Assembly: GCA_946639085.1 (NCBI GenBank)
Contig: CAMPBP010000045.1
Coordinates: 1-8,473 of the forward strand
Direction of reading: 5' to 3'
From: an uncultured Lachnospiraceae bacterium
GTDB taxonomy: Bacteria; Bacillota; Clostridia; Lachnospirales; Lachnospiraceae
DNA length: 8,473 bases
Part shown: positions 1-5,623 of the stretch, one piece after another
How the letters are laid out: each line of letters opens with the position of its first letter
How positions within the stretch are numbered: position 1 is the stretch's first letter
Translations under genes and position numbers: made by a program
The notes under the pieces: generated by a model
The model's database searches: none
What the model saw: only the letters and a program-made list of their open reading frames with translations
What the model was told of the DNA's origin: nothing

Positions 1-291
1 TATCTGCTCCGCTATGAAAGCGATCGTGAATGGTATTATGAAACGAAGACACTTTATAAACAGATCTTTGCCCGCATACATGTCTTCAAACTTATCAATA
101 CCGTGCTTTTTGTATGAAAGAGCATAAACATATCCGGAAATAAAAAGAAAACCGGGCACCGCAAACTCAACCCAAAAAGGAAACAGCAATCTGTGACCGA
201 GATCGTTTGCAAAAGGAAAATGCAACGCGATCACAAATATGATAAATATTCCCTTTAAGAAATCCAAAGTCCGGTTCCGATTTTCATTCAT
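1..291 (-). CDS. Acyltransferase-3 family membrane protein (5' part only)
   Basis: The gene begins at 291 and runs off the left edge, so only the first 97 residues are visible. They show the N-terminal signature of the acyltransferase-3 family: an Arg-Thr-Leu-Asp start (R7, D10), then a first membrane helix ending in ALHF (H24), the usual R-x(n)-H arrangement at the mouth of the first helix. A second hydrophobic segment around residues 35-58 carries PGFLFISGY, also typical. Family members are roughly 330-400 residue, ten-helix inner-membrane proteins that move acyl groups (often acetyl or succinyl) onto sugars of surface polysaccharides, antibiotics or peptidoglycan; the acceptor here cannot be told. 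The start codon lies 24 bases after the stop of the upstream half-EAL gene, so the two are probably co-transcribed. The ribosome site is weak (GGGG, spacing 7) and sits in the arm of a 5-bp CCCGC/GCGGG inverted repeat (300-304, 320-324). Confidence 0.8.
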   Translation of the reverse strand, partial: MNENRNRTLDFLKGIFIIFVIALHFPFANDLGHRLLFPFWVEFAVPGFLFISGYVYALSYKKHGIDKFEDMYAGKDLFIKCLRFIIPFTIAFIAEQI

Positions 292-315
292 TTCAGTACC
301 CCGCGAAACTGTATT

Positions 316-750
316 CTATGCGGGCTTTCCCAAGTAGTATCCCTGGAAAAGATCCACACCAAGAGAGACGAGGTATTCGAATTCTTCTTTTTCCTCTATT
401 CCCTCTGCCAATACAAGTATATCGCGAGAATGAAGATCAAGCACGGTTTTTTTCACATTTTCCTGTTTTTCGGGTAAATGATCTATGCCCGATATAAGAT
501 GACGGTCAAGTTTAACGATCTTCGTGTCATACATGTTGACAACACTCATATCGTTTAACCCAGTGCCGTAGTCGTCAATTGCTATTATAAGATTCTGCCT
601 GTTGCAGGCATTATTTTTGATCTCGGCAATTTTTTCGTCGATATAAGGATACTCCAGTATCTCAACGATACCGATGCCGCAGCCTGATAAGAGCATCATC
701 GCTGCTACCAAAAAGATGATCAGAGTTTTATAAGTTTTGATCTTTAACAT
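316..750 (-). CDS. Predicted lipoprotein fused to a C-terminal half EAL domain (degenerate c-di-GMP phosphodiesterase)
   Basis: This 144-residue product has two parts. Residues 1-24 form a textbook lipoprotein signal: a Lys-rich start, hydrophobic stretch LIIFLVAAMMLL and lipobox LSGC with the lipid-bearing Cys at 24. From about residue 29 it becomes the second half of an EAL domain: VEILE (E33 at the ELTE position), IDDYGTG (D59, D60), KLD (K80), AEGIE (E116) and FQGYYLGKP (Q136). The first half of the domain, with the EAL glutamate, ExLxR arginine and metal-binding Asn, is absent, so phosphodiesterase activity is not expected from this chain alone. EAL enzymes normally act in the cytosol, where c-di-GMP is, which conflicts with export as a lipoprotein. 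The start at 750 is chosen because GGAGG (757-761) lies 6 bases upstream; the frame stays open 30 codons further up without a better site. Likely an in-frame deletion fusion that is decaying or has been repurposed. Domain identity is strong; function is unknown. Confidence 0.75.
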   Translation of the reverse strand: MLKIKTYKTLIIFLVAAMMLLSGCGIGIVEILEYPYIDEKIAEIKNNACNRQNLIIAIDDYGTGLNDMSVVNMYDTKIVKLDRHLISGIDHLPEKQENVKKTVLDLHSRDILVLAEGIEEKEEFEYLVSLGVDLFQGYYLGKPA

Positions 751-756
751 GCTTTT

Positions 757-761
757 CCTCC
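757..761 (-). promoter_or_regulatory. Strong ribosome binding site that fixes the half-EAL start
   Basis: On the minus strand GGAGG stands 6 bases before the ATG at 750. It is the best Shine-Dalgarno match in the window and places the start exactly at the beginning of the lipoprotein signal peptide, which supports that the chimeric frame is (or recently was) translated. Confidence 0.75.
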
Positions 762-825
762 GTGACTTGTCTTGTGGACTCATCATAAAGAAAACAATTT
801 CAATAATCCATACGTGTAAACAGAT

Positions 826-841
826 AATGCAAATATGCATT
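826..841. repeat. Perfect palindrome AATGCA-AATA-TGCATT, operator-like
   Basis: Six-base arms around a 4-base centre, in the 106-base gap between the rsgA stop (857) and the half-EAL start (750), about 75 bases upstream of the ribosome site. Size and position fit a dimeric regulator site, but no regulator gene is nearby and a palindrome this short in AT-rich DNA can arise by chance. Confidence 0.25.
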
Positions 842-856
842 CACTTGTTGCAAAGA

Positions 857-1849
857 TCAAAACTTTAAACCGCGTCTTTCGGCTCTTTCGCGCTGTCTTA
901 CCCACACCGCGATCTCTTTCTTTTTGGCGTAATTTCTTTGATTTTCGGCTCCCAGGTTTTTGTAAAGCATAAGACGCTCAACCGTCAGTTCTCCGCTTTC
1001 GATGGCCGCCTTTATGGCACATCTGGGCTCGGTGTCGTGTTTACAGTCACTGAACCTGCATCGGCTTTCAAGCTCCACGATATCGGAAAATGTGTCGTCA
1101 AGTCCTTCTTCGACCTGCGCCATTCCTATCTCTCTCATGCCGGGAGTATCGATGACGGATACACCGTTTTCAAGTTCGATAAGCTGTCGGTGTGTGGTCG
1201 TATGCTTGCCGTGATCGTCGGACTCTCTGACTTCACCCGTCTTCATGACCTCCTCACCGCATATGGCGTTAAGAAGTGTGGACTTTCCCGCACCCGAAGA
1301 GCCCATAAAACATATGGTAGTGCCCGGTGTCATATACTCGTCAAGTTCATCAAGTCCTATTCCGTAGATTGCGGATATGGCATGGACTCTTACTTTCTCG
1401 GATATGGTTTCCACTTCTCTTACGAATCTTCCGGGATTGGAACAAAGGTCCGATTTCGTAAGCACGACCACCGGAATCGATCCCCCCGACAGTACCACCG
1501 ATGCGTAGCGGGCTATTCTGTTGTAGCTGTAATCTTCGTTAAGTGACGTGATTATGAAAACGTAATCAACGTTGGCCACCATGCCCTGCATCGTGGCGGT
1601 CTTTGCCTGATCGGGTCTTTGAATGTAGCTCTTTCTCTCTTCAATCGAGAGTATCACCGAGTCTCCCATGGGATTGTACTCAAAATCGACGTAATCACCC
1701 ACCACGGGAAACTCGTTGGTGTTCTTTTCGTAAAAGGATCCTTTCAGTTTTGCGGGAAGGTCTTTTCCCTCAAACCTTATGGTAAAGCTGTTTTTCCTTA
1801 TCTCACAGATCCTTCCTCTGTCAGTTTCTTTTTTGTTTACTGTATTCAT
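857..1849 (-). CDS. rsgA: Ribosome small-subunit-dependent GTPase RsgA (YjeQ type)
   Basis: Circularly permuted GTPase that checks late 30S subunit maturation in the cytosol. Three parts are seen in order: an N-terminal OB-fold (about residues 10-85; VVGDYVDFE), the permuted G domain with G4 TKSD before G1 GSSGAGKST and G3 DTPG, and a C-terminal zinc knuckle C-x4-C-x-H-x5-C (CRFSDCKH...C). The switch segment KHTTTHRQL is intact. Total length, about 330 residues, and the pattern DYSYNRIARY before the G4 motif resemble the second, longer RsgA type that many Firmicutes carry beside the canonical copy linked to prpC/prkC; neither of those genes is here. I place the start at 1849 because GGAG (1859-1862) lies 9 bases upstream; an in-frame ATG at 1864 would add five residues but has no ribosome site. 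The gene stands alone, behind a terminator for the upstream MATE gene. Family certain; paralog class inferred. Confidence 0.93.
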   Translation of the reverse strand: MNTVNKKETDRGRICEIRKNSFTIRFEGKDLPAKLKGSFYEKNTNEFPVVGDYVDFEYNPMGDSVILSIEERKSYIQRPDQAKTATMQGMVANVDYVFIITSLNEDYSYNRIARYASVVLSGGSIPVVVLTKSDLCSNPGRFVREVETISEKVRVHAISAIYGIGLDELDEYMTPGTTICFMGSSGAGKSTLLNAICGEEVMKTGEVRESDDHGKHTTTHRQLIELENGVSVIDTPGMREIGMAQVEEGLDDTFSDIVELESRCRFSDCKHDTEPRCAIKAAIESGELTVERLMLYKNLGAENQRNYAKKKEIAVWVRQRERAERRGLKF

Positions 1850-1858
1850 TTTTCTGTT

Positions 1859-1862
1859 CTCC
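1859..1862 (-). promoter_or_regulatory. Ribosome binding site favouring the internal rsgA start
   Basis: GGAG on the minus strand lies 9 bases before the ATG at 1849, while the upstream in-frame ATG at 1864 is preceded only by AAAGAA directly abutting it. The site overlaps the codons that would follow the upstream ATG. Confidence 0.5.
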
Positions 1863-1923
1863 ATTTCTTTGATAATGCTGTGTATGGAGACTTCGGTGGG
1901 TGGAATTGCCCGATTTTGGGCAC

Positions 1924-1952
1924 AAAAAAACCGTGGGTCATCGCCACGGTTT
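1924..1952 (-). terminator. Intrinsic terminator downstream of the MATE gene
   Basis: On the minus strand AAACCGTGG and CCACGGTTT form a 9-bp perfect stem with a 7-base loop, and the distal arm runs into a stretch of seven T. It lies about 140 bases past the MATE stop and before rsgA, so it should end MATE transcription and insulate rsgA. The plus-strand side is followed by a mixed sequence rather than a T-run, so it is one-directional. Confidence 0.85.
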
Positions 1953-2093
1953 GAAATCTTTAGAATGTTTAGACTAAAAAACGCAAACCGAGGTCTTCAT
2001 ACGATGGATTGTTACAAACTCTGTTCTGTTTACACGCATAATCAAATACCTCGCTTTCTTTTTTACTTCCTGCATAAATTACCATATTGGTTT
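1953..2093. other. Intergenic stretch between MATE stop and terminator
   Basis: No convincing gene. On the minus strand it contains one small open frame (1974-2039, 21 codons, or from 2075, 33 codons) preceded by GAGG at 9 bases from the inner ATG, and a separated CGAGGT/ACCTCG inverted repeat. A direct repeat TTTAGA-ATG-TTTAGA sits at about 1959-1973. None of this is strong enough to name; it is probably the 3' untranslated part of the MATE transcript. Confidence 0.4.
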
Positions 2094-3458
2094 TCAGATG
2101 TCAATCTCTCTTGTGAGATTCTTTATCCAGCCGCCTTTTCTGTAGTGATGCACGGCAAAAGGCATCTTGGCGAACTCATCGGTACACATGAGTATATAAA
2201 CGACGATAGGTGAGAGTTTTAGCACGAATGCGCTTATAAGGCCTAAGGGCACCGCAAATCCCCACATACATATGACGTCGAGAACCATTCCGTACTTTGC
2301 GTCCCCTCCGCATCTGAATATGGATGCGATGAGCACGGTGTTCACGATCTGTCCCATCTGGTATGCGATGTTTATATAAAGCATTATCCTAAGATACCCG
2401 GCGGATACGGCGGATATCTTCACAAGCCCCGGTATAAAAGGACTTGCGGCAAAAAGAACAAGCCCCGAAATGATGCCGGAGAATATGGTTACCCTTACTA
2501 TGGATGACGCGTCTTTTCTTGCTTCCTCAAGTCTGTTCTCTCCGATCTCTTTACCAAGCATAATGGAAGCCGCCGCGGATATACCAAATCCCACCACAGT
2601 CACGAGATCTCTTGCCACCGATACGACGGAATTGGCCGCAACTATATCGGAGCCTAAATGTCCCATAATGATGGAATTCATATTGAAAGCAAGCCCCCAC
2701 ATCGCATCGTTGATGAATGCGGGAAGAGAATATTTAAAGAAATCCACCAGAAGATATTTGGGGATCCTGAACATCTCGACGATCTTCTTGGGAATCTGTT
2801 TTTGCGTCAGAAAGTCGATGATACAAACGATCAGTCCTATGCCCCAGGATATGGAGGTAGCCAAAGCCGCTCCGGCGATACCCATTTCCGGAAAAGGTCC
2901 CGGACCGAATATGAAAAGGTAATTGAGTATCACGTTAAGTATTAAAGTTGCGGCGGACAAAACCGCGGAAAACATGACACGTTCACAGCTTTTAAGTATA
3001 GTGAGATAGGGCTGTACTATACCGAGAAAAATGTATGAAAGTGCCACATACTTAAGGTATACCGCTCCCGCGTCCATAAGTTCGGGATCGTTGGTCCATA
3101 TCTTCATAACATTTTCGGGAGTAAAGAATGCAAGTCCCGAGGACAGTACGGTCACAAAGAGGGATATAAGAATACCTATTCCCAGTATCTTTGAAATGAC
3201 TTTTACGTCACCTTTGCCCCAATACTGTGATGCAAGTATGGTGAGTGCGGAATTGAGGCCAAAGAACATAACGTTTAACAAGAACATGACCTGCCCCGCG
3301 AGTCCCGATGCCGAGATGGAAGTCTGATCGACTCTTCCAAGCATCACAACGTCCGCCATTCCTACGGCGGAAGCTATTAAATTTTGAACCACTATAGGCA
3401 TTACGAGAACAAACAGTTCTTTGTAAAAACCTTTTCTGGCGGAGAGCATTTTCAACAT
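2094..3458 (-). CDS. MATE-family efflux transporter
   Basis: A 454-residue membrane protein of the multidrug and toxic compound extrusion family, which uses a sodium or proton gradient to export cationic drugs or metabolites. Length is typical and about twelve hydrophobic segments can be followed in two six-helix halves. Family marks: the helix-1 proline region (VLVMPIVVQNLI), MADVVMLGR in the first loop, SQYWGKGD after helix 2, LNVILNYLFIFG with MGIAGAALATSIS around helices 5-6, and a C-terminal DEFAK...GGWIKNLTREI ending common in clostridial members. Substrate cannot be read from sequence. The frame upstream is closed by a TAA, so the ATG at 3458 is the first possible start; AAGGA lies 14 bases before it, which is long, and the ATG at 3449 is an alternative. 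It is divergent from the MFS gene and is followed by a good terminator. Family confident; role inferred. Confidence 0.92.
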   Translation of the reverse strand: MLKMLSARKGFYKELFVLVMPIVVQNLIASAVGMADVVMLGRVDQTSISASGLAGQVMFLLNVMFFGLNSALTILASQYWGKGDVKVISKILGIGILISLFVTVLSSGLAFFTPENVMKIWTNDPELMDAGAVYLKYVALSYIFLGIVQPYLTILKSCERVMFSAVLSAATLILNVILNYLFIFGPGPFPEMGIAGAALATSISWGIGLIVCIIDFLTQKQIPKKIVEMFRIPKYLLVDFFKYSLPAFINDAMWGLAFNMNSIIMGHLGSDIVAANSVVSVARDLVTVVGFGISAAASIMLGKEIGENRLEEARKDASSIVRVTIFSGIISGLVLFAASPFIPGLVKISAVSAGYLRIMLYINIAYQMGQIVNTVLIASIFRCGGDAKYGMVLDVICMWGFAVPLGLISAFVLKLSPIVVYILMCTDEFAKMPFAVHHYRKGGWIKNLTREIDI

Positions 3459-3475
3459 AACAAAATCTTATTTCC

Positions 3476-3504
3476 TTGTATTTCTAAGCACGTAAAGATA
3501 GAAT
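3476..3504 (+). promoter_or_regulatory. Candidate sigma-A promoter for the MFS/U32-like pair
   Basis: TTGTAT (3476-3481), a 17-base spacer and TAGAAT (3499-3504). The -10 matches consensus in five of six positions, the -35 in three. Transcription would start near 3511, leaving a leader of about 17 bases with GGAG at 3513-3516 before the ATG at 3528. Confidence 0.45.
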
Positions 3505-3528
3505 ACAACACAGGAGCGATTAATACAA
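3500..3528 (-). promoter_or_regulatory. Candidate promoter for the MATE gene, overlapping the opposite promoter
   Basis: On the minus strand TTGTAT (3528-3523), a 17-base spacer and TATTCT (3505-3500). Matches are modest (three and four of six). Its -10 box shares five bases with the plus-strand -10, so RNA polymerase could probably occupy only one side at a time. Confidence 0.3.
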
Positions 3529-4736
3529 TGAAAGAAAACAATTATAAACTTACCATCAAAGCAGCCTTCATGGGCTATATAGTACAGGCGGTGGTGAACA
3601 ACTTCCTGCCTCTTTTGTTCATAAGGATGCAGACTGAATTTTTTGTTCCCCTTTCCAAGATAACTCTTTTGATCACAATAAATTTCCTGATACAGCTTTT
3701 TGTCGATTTTACTTCAACACCCTTCATAAACAGGATCGGATACAGACTTTCCATGATCCTTTCCAATGCCTTTGTCATTGTGGGGCTTTTTCTTCTTACA
3801 ATACTGCCGGGTATATTTAGCGATCCCTTCGCGGGAATACTCTTATGTGTATGCATATATGCCATAGGCGGCGGTCTTCAGGAAGTACTGGTAAGTCCGA
3901 TAGTCGAAGCATGCCCTTCAAAGAACAAAGAAGCCACAATGAGCCTTCTTCACTCCTTCTACTGCTGGGGACACATGGGCGTCGTCATCGTGAGCACTGT
4001 CTTCTTTAAGTGTTTCGGGATTGAAAACTGGCGGATACTTGCGTGCATTTGGTGCATAATCCCCCTCATCGATCTGATTCTGTTCACTTTTGTTCCCATC
4101 GCCGAGTTTGGAAATGAAGAACAGGTCAAAAATGCGGGATTTAAATCTTTGTTTTCTCAGAAGATTTTTTGGATAATGATGCTTATGATGCTCTGCGCGG
4201 GTGCTTCCGAGCAGGCGGTAAGCCAATGGGCATCGGCTTTTGCAGAGAAAGGTCTCGGTGTTACCAAAGAGCTGGGAGATCTTTTGGGACCCATGATGTT
4301 TGCTCTTTGCATGGCTCTTTCAAGAACGATCTACGGAGTAAAAGGCCACAGGTTAAACCTTAGAAAATTCATGTATTTTTCGGTTGCACTGTGCGTATTT
4401 TCTTACTTGGTGATTCTTTTTGCCAAAAATCCCATGATCACCTTGCTTGCATGCGGAATTACCGGTTTTTCGGTGGGCATCTTCTGGCCCGGAACCTTCA
4501 GCATGGCTTCAAAAGGAATAAAAAACGGCAGCACCCTTATGTTTGCACTGCTGGCACTGGCGGGTGATCTCGGTTGCTCCGGCGGTCCTACATTTGCGGG
4601 AGCAATAATGAGTTCTTTTGACAACAACATGCGAATCGGGATCGGCGCCGCCGTGATCTTCCCGATACTTATGGGTATCGGCTTATTGATATCCAAAAAC
4701 ACTTCAAAGGATCAAGATCTTAGTGAGGCAAAATGA
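3528..4736 (+). CDS. Major facilitator superfamily transporter
   Basis: A 402-residue, about twelve-helix membrane transporter. Hydrophobic segments are spaced as in the MFS, with a central cytoplasmic loop near residues 193-212 dividing two halves. A degenerate MFS loop motif follows helix 2 (D60, then FINRIGYRLS at 67-75). Distinct features are LHSFYCWGHMG (141-151) in helix 5, and SEQAVSQWAS (227-236) in helix 7, a charged segment likely to face the substrate path. This layout resembles the FucP/sugar-type MFS branch more than drug exporters, but no substrate can be assigned. The start is ATG 3528 with GGAG 11 bases upstream; the open frame continues 48 codons further but that part is hydrophilic, crosses the divergent promoter region and overlaps the MATE start. 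Its stop overlaps the next gene's start by ATGA, which points to translational coupling with the U32-like protein and to a shared function. Confidence 0.9.
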   Translation: MKENNYKLTIKAAFMGYIVQAVVNNFLPLLFIRMQTEFFVPLSKITLLITINFLIQLFVDFTSTPFINRIGYRLSMILSNAFVIVGLFLLTILPGIFSDPFAGILLCVCIYAIGGGLQEVLVSPIVEACPSKNKEATMSLLHSFYCWGHMGVVIVSTVFFKCFGIENWRILACIWCIIPLIDLILFTFVPIAEFGNEEQVKNAGFKSLFSQKIFWIMMLMMLCAGASEQAVSQWASAFAEKGLGVTKELGDLLGPMMFALCMALSRTIYGVKGHRLNLRKFMYFSVALCVFSYLVILFAKNPMITLLACGITGFSVGIFWPGTFSMASKGIKNGSTLMFALLALAGDLGCSGGPTFAGAIMSSFDNNMRIGIGAAVIFPILMGIGLLISKNTSKDQDLSEAK

Positions 4737-5623
4737 AAGTATATTATCACCTTCCCGGATTATTTGAATTCTATGATCTCTTTGAGATTTTTTTACCCCT
4801 CTTTTATGAGCACAGAGACTATTTCTACGATTGGTGTGAGATAGGGTCCGTTTACGGAGCGCCTTCGGATTGTATCTGGGGCGGCGGACGCGTCGGATTC
4901 GGAGATGCCGATGCGAAAGAAGTGGCTGCTCTTATGAGGGAATACTCTGTCTCATCCCGTCTTACTTTCAGCAATTCGCTTCTTGAAAAAGAGCATTTAT
5001 CCGACAGAAAATGCAACAGGCTCTGTGAGATGTTTGAGCATAACGGAAAAGCTGAGAACGGGATAATAATATGCTCAGATATGCTGCTTGAGCACATTAA
5101 AAAATCTTTCCCGGATTTCTATTTTGTTTCTTCCACCACAAAGGTGTTAACCGATTTTAACGACCTGGAAAAGGAGTTAAGCAAAGACGAATATCGCTAC
5201 GTGGTACCCGATTTCAGATTAAACAAAGCTTTCGACAAACTAAAAGAACTGCCTGCGGGTAAAAAGAAAAAACTCGAATTCCTTATGAACGAATGCTGCG
5301 AATTTAACTGCCCGGCGCGTAAGGAATGCTATGAAAACGTAAGCAGGAAAAGCCTCGGAGAAAACTGCGAAGATCATATATGTGTCTCTGAAGACAAAAA
5401 CGGATATCGCTTCTCAAAGGCCATGGAAAATCCTGCGTTCATCGGAACGCAGGATATAGAAAACACATATTGGCCCATGGGCTTTGATCAGTTCAAGATC
5501 GAAGGACGAAGCCTTGGAAGCGCCGTCATTTTGGAATTTTTGCTCTATTACATGACAAAGCCCGAATATCGGTTAAAGGTCAGAGAGCATATATATCTGG
5601 ACAGCTCTCTCGATCTGTTTTAA
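4733..5623 (+). CDS. Uncharacterised protein, distantly like peptidase U32 / UbiU-UbiV
   Basis: A 296-residue soluble protein with no signal peptide or membrane helix. I do not recognise a named function. Features that suggest the U32 fold: an N-terminal strand plus CEIGSVYGAP (35-44), RLTFSN (76-81) and YVVPDFRLNKAF (156-167) as barrel strands, a cysteine cluster C188-C189-x3-C193-x5-C199, and FKIEGRSLGSA (254-264), close to the KIEGR segment of U32 proteins. Other cysteines are C35, C47, C94, C98, C114, C212 and C217. UbiU and UbiV, members of this family, hold a 4Fe-4S cluster through four cysteines, so an iron-sulfur protein is plausible here; proteolysis is not shown. It begins inside the MFS stop codon (ATGA) with GAGG 4 bases ahead, and its own stop overlaps the stop of convergent pepT. 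Real gene: near certain. Family: a moderate inference from local motifs. Confidence 0.8.
   Translation: MKVYYHLPGLFEFYDLFEIFLPLFYEHRDYFYDWCEIGSVYGAPSDCIWGGGRVGFGDADAKEVAALMREYSVSSRLTFSNSLLEKEHLSDRKCNRLCEMFEHNGKAENGIIICSDMLLEHIKKSFPDFYFVSSTTKVLTDFNDLEKELSKDEYRYVVPDFRLNKAFDKLKELPAGKKKKLEFLMNECCEFNCPARKECYENVSRKSLGENCEDHICVSEDKNGYRFSKAMENPAFIGTQDIENTYWPMGFDQFKIEGRSLGSAVILEFLLYYMTKPEYRLKVREHIYLDSSLDLF
5430..5455 (-). terminator. Perfect 11-bp hairpin inside the U32-like gene, possible pepT terminator
   Basis: ATCCTGCGTTC (5430-5440) and its exact complement (5445-5455) flank a 4-base loop. Read on the minus strand the hairpin is followed directly by TTTTCC, resembling a short intrinsic terminator about 165 bases beyond the pepT stop; there is no other terminator for pepT. 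On the plus strand no T-run follows, so the MFS/U32-like mRNA would be read through but would carry the fold in codons 233-241. The T-run is short, hence the limited confidence. Confidence 0.45.
5582..5610 (+). repeat. Inverted repeat at the end of the U32-like gene, weak terminator candidate
   Basis: AGAGAGC (5582-5588) and GCTCTCT (5604-5610) can pair across a 15-base loop just before the stop codon. T-runs follow at 5618-5621 and 5630-5635, not directly after the stem. It might contribute to ending plus-strand transcripts but does not fit a standard intrinsic terminator. Confidence 0.25.

Noticed and set aside
751..840. 30-residue N-terminal extension of the half-EAL protein
   Set aside because: The ATG at 750 has GGAGG at ideal spacing and starts a proper signal peptide; the extension would bury it.
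938..1546. 202-codon open frame on the plus strand
   Set aside because: It lies wholly antisense to rsgA, whose motifs are complete; the product is low-complexity in pattern, matches no family and has no ribosome site.
1908..1921. GCCC-GATTTT-GGGC inverted repeat beside the terminator
   Set aside because: Only a 4-bp stem and no T-run; too weak to call a second terminator or operator.
1779..2213. 144-codon plus-strand frame crossing the rsgA-MATE gap
   Set aside because: Antisense to both gene ends and crosses the terminator hairpin; hydrophobic start is the complement of Lys/Glu-rich rsgA codons. No ribosome site.
2470..2922. 150-codon plus-strand frame inside the MATE gene
   Set aside because: Antisense shadow of membrane-helix codons with no ribosome site or family resemblance.
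3384..3527. 48-residue N-terminal extension of the MFS protein
   Set aside because: Hydrophilic, overlaps the MATE coding start and the promoter region; the ATG at 3528 with GGAG upstream fits the family.
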